DNA of 64,000 nucleotides from Dryococelus australis (GCA_029891345.1 CM057009.1:286016966-286080965); one strand, 5' to 3'; positions 34,894 through 45,822 are shown, numbered from the stretch's first letter. Program-made: numbers and translations. Notes: a model not told the origin generated them from the letters alone.

Positions 34894-35673
34894 GGAGTGT
34901 TACAGGTATCTGTTGCAGAAACACAACTCCTAGGCCGATACCAGTATGGAGTATTTCACTCGATGTAATTCTGGCAGGAACTGCAATATGCTTATGCAGG
35001 TCCCTTCAGTGCATCCGTGAGATGTATTCCTGCTGCTCATTAATCCAACTTTTTAGGGTTGCGACAATCTTGAACTGATGCTGGTATTCGTGCCAAGGTG
35101 TCTGTCCATTATAAGGGGCAAGCTTAGTTGTGATTCCTTTACCCACCCGTGGCTGAAGTATACCCACACTGCAAAACTGCTGGACCTTTCCTACAACAGC
35201 TTCAGCTCTCAAGACCTTGTTGTTAAGACCAGACCAAATCTCTCAACTCCCGTGACAGCTGTATTGGCTGTGACTTCTACCTTCCTCGCTGTCCACATTC
35301 ATTGATTTGGTGTTGTTCACTTTTAGCTCCTCCTTATTTACTCGCCCAGAGTGTCATTTCTTATGCCCCTGTAGGAATTTTGGATATCGTTGTTAAAGTT
35401 GCTCACCTGATCCACATTACACTCAACACTTTCAAACCTTTTAACACTGGCCATGATTTCATTCATACTGTCCATTCTCTAGCTCACTCATATTTTCATT
35501 CACACTGTGTATTTTCTTATCCATACCATCTAATTTGGAGTCTATATTCAATCAACACTATGTACAGATTCCTTAAAGTTGCTTATTTGAGTACTTTTAC
35601 TTGCTCTAACACTTATTAGTTTGCCACTCAGTCTTTCAATCAAAGCTTGCAGTGCTTCTATTTCACCTAACAT
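34894..35673 (-). pseudogene. Ty3/gypsy gag fragment, gypsy copy 3
   Basis: The minus-strand frame from an ATG at 35673 begins 'LGEIEALQALIERLSGKLIS', then a repetitive helical stretch with stops. It then continues (35212-35006) with 'TTKLAPYNGQTPWHEYQHQF' and 'KIVATLKSWINEQQEYI', the capsid start of a common gypsy gag type (k..pYdG...W.eY..qFe.va..ngW). It is related to the gag of gypsy copy 1 at 52931-54464 and has the same coiled leader. It ends abruptly at the Bel-Pao LTR. A fragment of SINE family 1 (35206-35258) disrupts the leader. Confidence 0.7.
35206..35258 (+). mobile_element. SINE family 1 fragment (3' body)
   Basis: The string 'gctctcaagaccttgttgtt' followed by 'aaatctctcaactcc' matches the 3' body of the SINE at 23217 (ggctctcaagacctcgttaa, aaatctctcaactcc). 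Only about 50 bp are present. Confidence 0.5.
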
Positions 35674-35700
35674 TCATTCTTATCATTCACAAAATTCTAC

Positions 35701-35938
35701 TATACACTATTGATGGTAAAGTGAGCACCTTTCAAAGCCCTCTCATTTTGAATTATAGTCAAAAAATATAGTTTATTTATCTTTAGACGTTAAATTCTGA
35801 GTGCTGTGGTATATACCACAGTGTTTATTACTTACATGGCAATATTTATTTTTTAATGTAGTGAAAGAATAAAAGCGGCTGAAAGGAAAAAAGTAACTAG
35901 GGCCTCAAAAGTGCTCACTTTACTGTAAACAGCCTATA
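35701..35938. mobile_element. MITE, family of three copies, copy 3
   Basis: The left end is TATACACTATTGATGGTAAA and the inverted right end is TATAGGCTGTTTACAGTAAA, both followed by GTGAGCAC. The length is 238 bp. It sits between the gag start of gypsy copy 3 and that element's degenerate primer site, so it is a later insertion into the gypsy leader. Confidence 0.8.
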
Positions 35939-36000
35939 ATTAATCGTTTGCTGTATAATTTTATTTACAAAATTATTAGTTAATCAAAATGCCTCTATCA

Positions 36001-36286
36001 CTCTTCTGCCACTAGGGTTACAAATGTTCAAACTCTGTTGGCATAACCAGGTTCTTTAAGAGATGAAGGTATTAATTATGTAAAAGAGTTAATAACAAAT
36101 TCCTAATTTTATTTATAAACAATCCAAAAAATAATACAAACTTCCTGTCTCAATAACAATGGCTATTGCTTACTATTTACAGTTAACATTTACATAATCA
36201 TCTTTCACCTCAAAAATGACCACAAATGCTTAAAACCACTCTTCATAAACAGTTTTCCAACAGCTGCACAATTGCTAAGTTATATA
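36001..36286 (-). repeat. Gypsy copy 3: worn primer-binding site and partial 5' LTR
   Basis: The plus-strand 'cactcttctgccactagggttaca' aligns in pieces with the primer-site/LTR junction of gypsy 1 at 54605-54626. The blocks 'agatgaaggtattaat' and 'aaattcctaattttatttat' then match the gypsy 1 LTR start (54659-54715). Beyond that the match fades. The LTR is cut at 36286 by the next transposon. Confidence 0.5.
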
Positions 36287-36725
36287 CATTGGAAGCCCGG
36301 AATACCGCTGCCCGTTATACCGCAGATTTTGTTATACCACTCGGAAGTTTATGTCCCCCGGTGTGAAAATAAATAAGTGGAAAGCATGGGGTCAGGTAGG
36401 CATGTGGTCTGTCAGCAATTGGTCGTGAGTCAGGGACATTAATGGAGGGGTCGGAGAGATAGGTGAGCTTTCTCCCTCCATCCAACACCGAGATATATTT
36501 TATTGATTCATTACAGAAAATATTGTATGTTTTTCCATATTCGGTTTCGTTGGCATGGTGCAATGTATTTGACGGAAGAATTCCTAGTGGTCCTTTTTTC
36601 ATGTGACCCTGTTATACCTGTTCTGCTGTTTGGTTGAAAACAGGCCAAAGAATGTTACTGTAGCAACCTTTCCATCTTATTTGGGCATTTGATCAGTGTG
36701 GGGGATGGCAAGCCACATTCCATGC

Positions 36726-36770
36726 CGTTTATCATACTTTCAAGTGTCGTTTATCATACTTTCAAGTGTC
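36726..36770. repeat. 22-bp tandem duplication
   Basis: The unit 'gtttatcatactttcaagtg' plus 'tc' occurs twice in a row inside copy B of the TA-target transposon; copy A has one unit. Confidence 0.8.
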
Positions 36771-37191
36771 CTACTATCAAGCATTTACTGACACTTGCAC
36801 GTTAACACGAAAAGTGCATGTTTGTATAGTGTAACACATTTAAGCAATTACAATTGTTTGATGCCAAAATTTTTGACTAAAGTAAGTTAAAATACCATGG
36901 AATATTGTCGTAAAAGAGGTTCCGACTTTTGTGGAGCATTAGGTATAAACTTTTAGAGTTGCAATATATTATTATTTATATTTTTGGGAGTTATTTTTGC
37001 TATATTTTTGTGCTAAGGATAGTAGTTCTTTTAATATTTAGAAGATTGCGGCAATAAGAATTTGTTTGTATTTTGTACATGTTCGTTTTTCCAAATTTAT
37101 TATTTTATTCGAGTCATTGGATCAGTAGTATAAACATCACAGGATAACAGTGCAACTTTTTCAAGGCGTTAGTAAGAGAGTCACGTCCACA

Positions 37192-37661
37192 TGTTGCACC
37201 ATTTGATGAAACCCAGGGTACTGATGGCATGGTAGGCTGACGTGACAGCCCGCGCGCGCATTGCAATACTTTGATTTTGAGACCCACATCACTGTTCACA
37301 GGTTATTTGTAGACATTAGCACACTTTGCGAAGCCATGGTTGGACCACGTTTACTTGATGCAATATTACAGGCAGCATAAATAGGGTTAGCACGGATTTC
37401 TCATTGTCACTTCAGTTTCTCAGTTCACTAAGTTTTTTACATCATATTCAGTTCGTCATTGTCACTTCAGTTTGTCTCAGTTTATCAGTCAGTTCAGCCA
37501 TGTAGTATTCGTGCAGGCCAGCGAGTGACCATGCTGCCGTTCTGCCTCTTGCTTTGTTTTCTTTTTATTACGAGTGTCAATTGTTTTGAAGAAACAGCAA
37601 TAAACTACAGTTAACTTTCATTGTCTTTCATTTATTTTCTATTGGCACTCCTGTATCAACA
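37192..37661 (+). repeat. Possible solitary LTR or promoter-like segment inside copy B
   Basis: This part of the extra segment of copy B starts TGTTGCACC and ends TATCAACA. It holds a TATA-like 'cataaatagg' (about 37376), repeated 'gtcacttcagttt' blocks and an AATAAA (about 37600). No target duplication is visible at these edges, so the boundaries are uncertain. Confidence 0.25.
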
Positions 37662-37835
37662 AACGCCCAGGCGTTCAATGTATTTCTACGCTACGAGTCT
37701 CAAACTTTAACCTACTGAGTTAGTCCGAGCTAGTGTTTGTTGTGAACTTCTACGAGTTTTTGTACAGCAGAACAACTACAAACTGGCTTGCAATGCGATG
37801 GGCTCTGGGTTTAGATTCTGAATAAGATAGGGACT

Positions 37836-38525
37836 AAGTCATTTACAGGCCTATAATAGAGCTCCTATGGGATATAATGCTTTGTAATCATTATAATTAC
37901 GATGTAGACACTTTGATTATAATGTGTATATAGCGGCTATTCCATATGTCTTACCATTTTCTGGAAAAAAATTCTGAAATTTGAGGCAGGCCTCGAAATT
38001 CGTTCTTCTAAGTCATTTACATGCCTATATTTAATCTCCTATGGGGTATATCTCTACTTACTCATTATAATTATGATGTTGACACTTTGATTATAATGTG
38101 TATGTAGCAGCTATTTGGTATGTCTTCCCATTTTCTGAAAACAATTCTGAAATTTGAGGGGGTCCAGGAAATTCGTTTTTCTAAGTCATTTACAGGCCTA
38201 TAATTAATCTCGTACAGAGTATAGGTCTATGTAATCATTATAATTATGATGTAGACACTCTGATTAAATGTGTATAGAGCAGCTATATGGTATGTATTCC
38301 CATTTCTGGAAAAAAATTCCGAAATTTAAGGCAGGCCTCCAAATATGTACTTCTAAGTAATTTATGGGGCTATAATTAATCTCCTATGGGATAAATTGCT
38401 ATGTAATCATTATGATTATGATGTGGACACTTTGATTGTAATGTGTATATAGTGGCAATTTAGTATGTCTTCCTGTTTTTGAAAAAAAACATTCAGAAAT
38501 TGAGATGCGTAGTGTTATTGTCCTG
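37836..38525. repeat. ~173-bp tandem repeat inside transposon copy B
   Basis: The 'aagtcattt' start of the unit recurs at 37836, 38010, 38183 and (as aagtaattt) 38355, giving spacings of 174, 173 and 172 bp. Each unit carries 'taatcattataattatgatg', 'gacactttgattataatgtg' and a gaaatttgaggcaggcctc-like end. About two units of the same repeat lie in copy A near 3800-4080. Confidence 0.85.
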
Positions 38526-39289
38526 AAGACACGCACATTAGGACGTGTCCACAGACTGCGGGTAGGCTATTGTGGACAAGGATTAATGCAGAAAAGCAGG
38601 CTTTCTTTGCATGCCACCAATAATTTGCTTTTGTTTGTTTTAGTTTTCCTTTGTAAAATGCAAATAAGATGAGCAAGCAACATGTTTCACATCACGTGAG
38701 GGACTGATAGATTCCATCTGCAGTGCCAGCATGTGTTCGACCTTTGTTTAGTTTTATTTGGACGTGATCTTTGTTTCCCATTCTCACATCCACTCAACCA
38801 GGCCCACCAGGGTGCAGGGGTGAACCCACTTCCTCCAACCCGCATGGCAAACAACTCGCAGCGAACACCGCCCTTGGTGGAATAAATATATCCTTAGCTG
38901 GAAAAGGCAGTATTTTTTAGCTATTCTTGCTTGAATGCATGTGAGTTTCATCACACCACGTTTATCTTCTTCTGTTTCTCTCCCTTGGGTGCTATCAAGT
39001 CCAGTGATGCAGATAAAGGTAATAAAATTTCGATAGGAAGGGGCTAAACATTTCACAAGTGTGGTAATGAATAACAACACTTGCACAATGTTTGACAGAT
39101 AGATGCCACGCCCCTTTAGAAAGCCCTTTTTTATTTGCAGCTGTACTCAGCCACTTCTGGAATAGAATGGAAAGCTATAATGAGGGTCTGAGTTATGTCT
39201 CCCAACAGCCGCATTATATTGCGCTTTTACTGTATTTACTATCGGGTAATCCATCACAAGTGATCCAGTAATGTGCAATTTTTTTGCAT

Positions 39290-39970
39290 TTGTAGAGGTT
39301 AGATTAAAATCCATTTTTTAATCTATGGTTTGTTACAGAACTATGAAACAAAAACTGTTGTTCTTAGTACATTTTACACTACATTTACTATGTAAACATA
39401 ATTTGGCCATCTGGTTTCCTTTAGTCTGAAATTTTAATTCCAAATTTGGCAAGATTATAAAAACTGAAGTTTTAGAAAGTAAATTTTTTTGGGAAGGTCA
39501 GAGTAGTTTACAAAAATATTGATTGTACCCTGATATTTGTCTCCTTTATTTTACATTATCTCAAATATGAGATTTTTCAAATTTTATGCAAAATTTAGGG
39601 TTAAATATTTTTGGTGTGGGAGCTGATAAAAGTTTGAATTTTGCACACAGTAAAGTACTACTATATGGTAGTAACTCGAGCAAAAATTTTGAGTTTGATC
39701 TACAACCAGAAGCATACCAGATACAAAACTTCAGAAAAAAATATAAAATATGTTGATATGATCATACCACACCCATGTTTTGAGATGGCTAACTTGGTTT
39801 ATAATATTACCAGAATGCCCAAGCACTGCTTTTGTGCAGTGCCCAGTAAATGAAATTATGTTTTGGGCATCCCTGCAGGTTGGAACAAGCAAGTGGTATC
39901 TTTTGCTGTCAATCATATTGCAGCTTGCTTCGCAGGTGTATAATGTGTGATTCTAAAAATAGCATCTCTA
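39290..39970 (+). repeat. Large inverted repeat, arm 1
   Basis: This arm is matched in inverse orientation by 41122-41406 plus 55392 to about 55815. Shared blocks include 'gagtttgat', 'cttcagaaaaaaatataaaa', 'gatatgatcata', 'cccatgttttga', 'tggctaacttggtttataa', 'tgcttttgtgcag', 'ttactgtgtgc' (inverted) and 'ggagacaaatatcaggg' (inverted). Identity by eye is moderate, so the duplication is old. No protein is recognised. The central part between the arms (39971-41121) is unassigned. Confidence 0.75.
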
Positions 39971-41121
39971 GGTGTGAAGAACCTTCAGGGCCAAGGAAGT
40001 TCAGATATATAAGCTACAGCCTGCCCCTATATTAGCAGTCTTAATGACAGTTGGTTGCTGATTGTGTGCGGATATCAGAACAGAGGGTGGTGGTACAGCG
40101 ACCAGTGAGTGTAGTGTAAGGTCTTAGTAATTCACATTTAGTTTAGCTCATGTACCTAATAATAATCATTATGTTTTTGATGATATATACAAAAACAAAC
40201 TGTGTGGGTTACAGTAACTCCTGCTAAGGTACACCATTTAAGCTTAATATCACAAAATTCTGATCTCCCTATTTTACGGCTTAGATATTTCTCTTTGAAT
40301 GCAGCAAATAGCTCATTTAAATTATTTTGCATTAAGTGTTTCTGGTTATGTACTTTTATATGGCCTATTTTAACAAATACAAAATATTTTTTTTTGTCAG
40401 GATGTATTTTACTGTACTTACTCATTTTACTGTACTTACTCATTTTCATAAAAAAGAATAGCCACTTTTTTTTTTTAACAGTCCCCACTGAAATTACATG
40501 GTCTCTCCTTTTCCGTAATTCTGGGAGAATACCTTGCTAGTAACCTTTATTTCCTCAATTTTTTCAGAAGGATAGTGAAATGTGTCATCAGTAAGTTTTC
40601 ATTATCATTTCTTACTGACACATTTATTTTAGAATAACAATTAAGATATAAAGATTTACCTGATACAGTGATGTAGGTTTTTTACCTGGTAGAGATTTTC
40701 CACCTTAATTACTCTCAACCCTTTTGCAATGTGTTTCTTGTGTCTTTGGAAATGGTCACAACTTGATTAACCGAAAATATGATATTTATTCAAATATTTT
40801 TCCTCATGTTACCTACATACTAGTGGAAACCTCTGGAACACACTCTTAAAGAAAAAATTATTCGATCCTTTTTGCCAAAATCATAAATTGCATTTGTTTC
40901 TTTGGCTACATCATCAAAAAACTTTAACATTGTTCTTCAACGAAGGAAATGATAAAACACAGAGTTTACCATGGTGTGTTTAACAATGTCACATGAGGAC
41001 CAACTCACTGTGGCGCAGATAGAAAATAACTTATAGTATGTAATTCCCTCCACACATGCAGCATATTTGGGGTTTTGTGGTAGTGATAACAAGGAATGAA
41101 TGCTAAAATGCATGTAAAGGG
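39971..41121. other. Spacer between inverted-repeat arms, no recognisable gene
   Basis: AT-rich, with an 18-bp direct duplication (actgtacttactcatttt, about 40410-40446). No domain or transposase motif is seen on either strand. Confidence 0.5.
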
Positions 41122-41406
41122 CAGACAAGCTATTCTTATAATAGCACAACACACACCAGCCAGATGAGCTGAAATATTATCGACAGCAACAACCTGCAAA
41201 AATACCCTAAATCTCATGTCACCTACTGGGCGCTGCACAAAAGCAGGGCTTGGGCAGTCAGGTAATCTTATAAACTAAGTTAGCCGTATCAAAACATGGG
41301 TATGATCATATCCACACAATTTTGTATTTTTTCTGAAGATTTTTACCTGCCATAACTCTGCCTCTAGTAGAATATCAAACTCAAAACTTTTGCTACCATA
41401 TAGTAC
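41122..41406 (-). repeat. Large inverted repeat, arm 2, inner part
   Basis: The reverse complement of 39660-39970. It stops exactly where the gypsy 1 LTR begins (41407) and resumes on the far side of that element at 55392. The last four bases, GTAC, are one side of the gypsy target duplication. Confidence 0.75.
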
Positions 41407-42115
41407 TGTTACATGGGATGCCTGAGGGGCGTATTTGAGTTTGTGGGGGATGGAGGTCCTAATAGAAATAAAGGAACTAAATTTGGTTTCAAATTTATTC
41501 ACACAGCTATTATTTACAGCATTAAATTATCTGTCACCACTATTACTCTTTTTATTTAACTGTAAGCAGAATATCTAATGTCTGTGTTTGGTTACAGTCA
41601 ATTAACTCATACGCATCATTAACATGTATTCAGTCTGTCTGTTGCCATCGTTTGTAATGGTTTTCACTCACTTATCTAGTACAATAGTCCAGCCTGCCAG
41701 GAACACTCTTCACTGCTTGATACTTACAGTTGCAGATTTCCTTTCTGCTGGTCTCATCTCTCGCCACTCGTCTTCTATCATTCAGAACTCAGCCACTCAT
41801 CCATTCAACACAAACTCCTGCTAGAAAGTCTGTCACACTTTTATATTGTTCCCCCTGACCATATGGAAGGTTCAACACACATTGAGTCACGCTGAGAGAA
41901 AGAGGTCAGTGATCTAAAGCATTCTTCACATAAACAAATAAAACCTGCCGAAGGTCAGGAGAGGCGAGCTGCCAAAGTGTTATGGTGGCAGAATGCCTTC
42001 ATAACTCAAAATACTGATAAGATTATCACTCGCTTGTAATTCAAAACATCCAGTGACTTGCCGCCACCCCAATTATCACTACTCTGCCTTTCTCTTCCAC
42101 CGGCTCGTGCCGCAG
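41407..42115 (-). repeat. Gypsy 1 3' LTR, outer start missing
   Basis: The stretch from tgttacatgggatgcc to ctctgcctttctcttccac is collinear with 54620 to about 55345 (for example 'cttatctagtacaatagtcc', 'cagaactcagccactcatcc', 'aaggttcaac' and 'tatcactactctg'). About 45 bp at the U3 start, present in the other LTR, are not found here. On the minus strand it ends ...GTAACA. Confidence 0.8.
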
Positions 42116-42135
42116 CTTCAAAGTTTCTTTTCTGA

Positions 42136-42560
42136 TTAGAATGGGAGTTCTAGTGGCATCTCAAACATAGAGAACACACACTCTATGAGTGCATCGGCCA
42201 CAGTGCGTGCTTCTTGTTTTGGTGGGTGGGGGGGGGGGGGGAATGACATCACACCAATTAGTAAAGTAATCTTGGGCAACAGAAGATACCAAATACCTCT
42301 CTGTGTGACAGGCAAGGGGCCGAGAATATCTGCTGCCATCCTCTCTAATGGGGCTCCAACATTGTATTTCTAGAAGTGACCTTGTCCTCTGGTCCTTGGG
42401 CCCTTCCCCACAGTACAGGTGTCATGCATTTGGCACCACTTCTCAACATCCTCCCATCAATGAAGCTAGTAGAATCTCAGTCTAACTATCTCAAGGGTCT
42501 TATTAACACCAAAGTGCCCACTGGCTGCTGCATTATGCAGTTCCTTTAAGACTTCAGGAT
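42136..42560 (-). pseudogene. Gypsy 1 integrase, N-terminal finger and start of core
   Basis: The minus-strand reading gives 'LHNAAASGHFGVNKTLEIVR' with the two finger His, then 'WEDVEKWCQMHDTC' with a worn C..C pair, then 'MAADILGPLPVTQRGIWYLL' and 'EARTVADALIECVFSMFEMP', the start of the catalytic core with the first Asp (A-D-I-L-G-P). A run of 14 G (plus strand, 42228-42241) gives a Pro run in the core where the family has none. The second half of the core and the C-terminal domain are missing before the 3' LTR. Confidence 0.75.
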
Positions 42561-42970
42561 CCCTGCGTTCTGGAAGGAGCAACTGTAAACGTGTGTGTTT
42601 TCCATCATTGCTTTTCCAGTTTCGGTAAGTGACGCCATTCTTCAGTACGAGTGAATTTCATTGTGCTCAGTATGCATTGACTGATGCGCTCAGGCTAGAT
42701 ATCTCTTCTTATTTTGACTGACAGTCAGCTTTTCTCCACGTTAACAATGGCCACACAGTGGGATCATTCAGCTGATATTTCCTAATACCCTCATCACTCC
42801 AGGTGGGTGACACATCACAAGATAAAGAGCCTTGAATACTTGTCTTACATACCTTCAGTGATTCACCACTCTTTTCTTCCTGGCATTTGCATTAATAACA
42901 AAATGGCTCGCATGGCCTCCTAGATAGTGCATCTGCATTGCTGTGAAGGCAGATTCTGTGCTGATTTCAG

Positions 42971-43300
42971 TCATATTCTTGAATTTTCTGTACCCACCGG
43001 GCTATCAATGTTTTTGTAATTTAGTAGCCAGTGTAGTGAAGCATGGTTGGTTCTTAAACTAAAATGTCTGCCATAAAGATAGGGATGGAAGTGTGAAATT
43101 GCCTTCACCATGGCCAGAAGCTCCCTAAGTAAAACACAGTAAATTCTCTCAAACTTATGCAATACCTTACCAAAGTATTCTAGTGATCTTTCCTTCTTTC
43201 TTGAACCTGAGATATCACAGCTCCAATGCCTACATCATTAGCATCAGTGTCCAAAATGAACATGCCCTCACTTTTCGGGAAACCCAGGATTGGTGGAGAT
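42971..43300 (-). pseudogene. Gypsy 1 RNase H
   Basis: The minus-strand translation near 43250 gives 'FILDTDANDVGIGAVIS', retaining the first RNase H Asp (TDAS-type motif). The frame at 43162-42971 gives 'FERIYCVLLRELLAMVKAIS', with the conserved ReLLA.v Glu region, then 'HFHPYLYGRHFSLRTNHASL' (normally RTDH, so a second Asp is Asn) and 'HWLLNYKN'. The frame breaks after about 43180. Confidence 0.8.
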
Positions 43301-43301
43301 A

Positions 43302-44200
43302 TCAGAACTTCCATTTGTTTACAAAAAGCATTATCACAACAGTGGTCCAATGAAATCTCCTTTTTGCCTCGGTCAGTTCATGTAGTGGCTTGGCGATTAT
43401 GGCATACCCAGGTACAAATTGATGGTAATAGGAACATATTCCCAGAAAACTCCATGCTTCAGTTTTGTCAGTTGGTGTCGGCCAATTTCTTATTGCTTTG
43501 GTCTTCTCGGGGTCTGTTTGAATTCCATGGGCTGACACTACATGTCCCAAGCAATTGATTTATTTTGGAACAAGTGGAACTTCTTACGAACTAGTTTCAG
43601 GTTGGCTGCGGCCACTTTCTGGAATACAGAATCTAAGTGTGATAGGTGCTCTTCAAATGCCCTTCCTTTAACAAAAATATATTTTAGGAAAACCTGGCCT
43701 ATATATAAAGGCAGGACTTTTTCCATCAGGCGTTCGAAAGTGGCAGGGATATTACATAGCTCAACAGGCATAACTTTGAACTGCCAGGTTCCTTTCCTCT
43801 TGGACACGAAATGCAGTCTTCTCTTGGTCCTCTGGAGCCACCTTGCACTGCCAGTACCCACTCTTCATGTTAAAAGTAGAAAACCATTGTGAACCTGCTA
43901 GGCTTTTAATTGTGTCATCTGCCCTTAGAAGCGGATAAGAGTTTTTCTCTGTCACGTTGTTAAGCTGATGATAATCTACACAAAACCTCAGAGAGCCATC
44001 TTTCTTCTTAACGAGTACAGTGTGTGATGACCACATGTACAGTGTGTGACGACAACTGATAATTCTATCACATCTAACTCCTTCATTTCCATTATAATTC
44101 CCTCAACGGCCTTATGTGAAACTAGTGGCAGTCGTCTTGGTGGCTGCTTTATGGGCCTGGCATCTCCTATATCAATGTGATGGCAGGTCATGTAATTCCG
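43302..44200 (-). pseudogene. Gypsy 1 reverse transcriptase, active site destroyed
   Basis: Overlapping minus-strand frames read 'PPRRLPLVSHKAVEGIIMEM', then 'WSSHTVLVKKKDGSLRFCVD' with 'YHQLNNVTEKNSYPLLRADD', then 'WFSTFNMKSGYWQCKVAPED', then 'CNIPATFERLMEKVLPLYIG', then 'FLKYIFVKGRAFEEHLSHLD', then 'GHVVSAHGIQTDPEKTKAIR' and 'FLGICSYYHQFVPGYA'. This is the classic Ty3/gypsy polymerase order. The YLDD box is represented by FLKY, so both catalytic Asp are gone, and the SxLDLxSGY Asp is Asn (STFNMKSGY). Frameshifts occur near 43800 and 44030. Confidence 0.85.
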
Positions 44201-44399
44201 TCCGAGGTCATTTGGTCCACTTGAGAAGGCACCCCTATTTCTCTGTTGTAATTCAAAGACAGCCTTCCCTTGTCGTCAGTTAAGGTTTTTCTTTGTTCTT
44301 ATTAGTAGTTCTTTCAGTACTTCTGGTAGAGGACATTCTATTTTATTTACTCCAGAATCTTTTAGAACATTTGGAAGTGTATGTATGACCTTAATGCAA

Positions 44400-44874
44400 A
44401 CACCTGTCATGGCCCCTACCTAAAGACAAATGGCACTATCGGACAAATTGATTATTCTAACTGGAAAAATGCCATAAGTAGAAGAGGCCATAGTCCTTGA
44501 TACAATGACTTTACCTGGCTGTACGCCAATCCTCTTTGTTGGCTCATGTAGACCTAAAAATCCGACTAACTTTCCTTGCCATCTGCCTGTATTGACATTT
44601 TTACTAGAAGCGGGCAGAACAGTGGGTTGACCACATACTACTTGGCAGCCAATTGGGGAGGACAAATCATGGTGTGTTAACACCTCCAACTCTGTACTAC
44701 CTACTCTTAGCAGACCAACTCGAGTATTGATACAGCATCCCAGTCTATGTAGTACATTAAACCCAAAAGACATTCATCCTCCATTTCTGATATGTAAAAC
44801 ATTGTGATCTATGCTACGATCACCAAGCTTCAAGATCACTTTCCTCTTTTATTTCTTATTGGTGTGGTCTCACC
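44400..44874 (-). pseudogene. Gypsy 1 protease C-terminal part and linker to the polymerase
   Basis: The minus-strand reading from 44874 gives 'VILKLGDRSIDHNVLHIRNG', a stop, and then 'MSFGFNVLHRLGCCINTRVG', which corresponds to the ILGxDfL strand of gypsy proteases. The matching N-terminal half with the DTG triad lies at about 53050, on the other side of the inserted transposon. The 3' part (44420-44600) is the less conserved linker before the polymerase. Confidence 0.7.
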
Positions 44875-45072
44875 CAACACCGACTAGATAAAAGACCCGT
44901 GCGCACTGCTGTGATGTCATCATGTATAGGCCATCCTTCTCCACAGATGCGCTACCAGATTGCAGTTAATAAGTTGACGACTGGCATACATCTTCGTGGC
45001 TTTACGTTGATTTGTGTAATTTTTTTTTAAATGTCATATGCATGTCACAGCATACGTTATTAAAATGAGGTG

Positions 45073-45271
45073 TGTATTCTATTCTGTTACTTGAGGTTGG
45101 TTGTTATTTAAACAATATTCCAAGCTGATTTCCATTACTTTACGTACACAAGTATACACATAAGATGGAACAAGCATAACATACAACATGATCGCTTAAG
45201 GGCTTCCGCCTGCAAGGCTGCCAGCTCTATGTGAGGTTGCCAGCTCTGGCACACAGATAATATCTACAACA
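45073..45271 (-). repeat. Gypsy 2 3' LTR
   Basis: This 199-bp repeat is collinear with 49969-50164 ('gaggttggttgttatttaaa', 'caagcataacatacaacatg', 'aaggctgccagctctatg', 'ctctggcacaca'). On the minus strand it begins TGTTGTAGAT and ends AATACA. Confidence 0.9.
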
Positions 45272-45283
45272 CCTTCCCTCTTT
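45272..45283 (-). other. Gypsy 2 polypurine tract
   Basis: The plus strand reads CCTTCCCTCTTT immediately next to the 3' LTR, giving AAAGAGGGAAGG on the element's own strand, as expected for plus-strand priming. Confidence 0.85.
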
Positions 45284-45339
45284 AATCAATACTAACAAAC
45301 ACTTTGCAGCCTCAATTCAGATTAACAGTTAATTTAATA

Positions 45340-45760
45340 GGTTCATTACATCTACAACACACTACAAGAATGCCAAAATATACAACCCTGATTGCACACA
45401 GATTGAACACAACACACTACAAGAATGCCACAATATACAATCCTGATTACACACAGATTGATAACTACAACAGATTGTTAACTACACAAACTATACACAC
45501 TACAAGAATGCCAAAATATACAACCACCCTGATTACACACAGATTGAACATAGCACACTACAAGAATGCCACAATACACAATCCTGATTACACACAGATT
45601 GATAACCACACAAACTACACACACTACAAGAATGCCAAAATATACAACACTGATTACACATATATTGAACACAACACACTACAAGAATGCCAAAATATAC
45701 TATTCTGATTACACACAGATTAATAACTACAACAACAAATTGATAATTACACAAACTATA
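45340..45760. repeat. Minisatellite in the gypsy 2 3' untranslated region
   Basis: The block cactacaagaatgcca recurs six times (caagaatgcc at 45365, 45420, 45503, 45561, 45627 and 45682; spacings 55, 83, 58, 66 and 55). It alternates with 'gattacacacagattgaaca' and 'gataactacaacagattg' blocks. It lies between the integrase end and the polypurine tract. Confidence 0.85.
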
Positions 45761-45822
45761 CACCATCCCGCGTAGTAGTCAATATTCTGGGCCTTAAATA
45801 GGCATTAGTGAGACAACATTGT

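Larger units (their letters stand above)
36287..39232. mobile_element. Non-autonomous TA-target DNA transposon, pogo/Tigger-like, copy B
   Basis: The left end is CATTGGAAGCCCGGAATACC and the inverted right end is CAGTAAAAGCGCAATATAAT, flanked by TA on both sides (36285-36286 and 39233-39234). The outer parts (about 36287-36930 and 38520-39232) are collinear with copy A at 3222-4728. Copy B is larger (2946 bp) for two reasons: about four units of the ~173-bp internal repeat instead of two, and an extra segment of about 890 bp (about 36936-37825) absent from A. No transposase is seen. Confidence 0.75.

Noticed and set aside
45340-45760. Short repeated blocks as a CRISPR array
   Set aside because: Spacers are themselves repeats, spacing varies from 55 to 83 bp and the tract lies in a retrotransposon 3' region.
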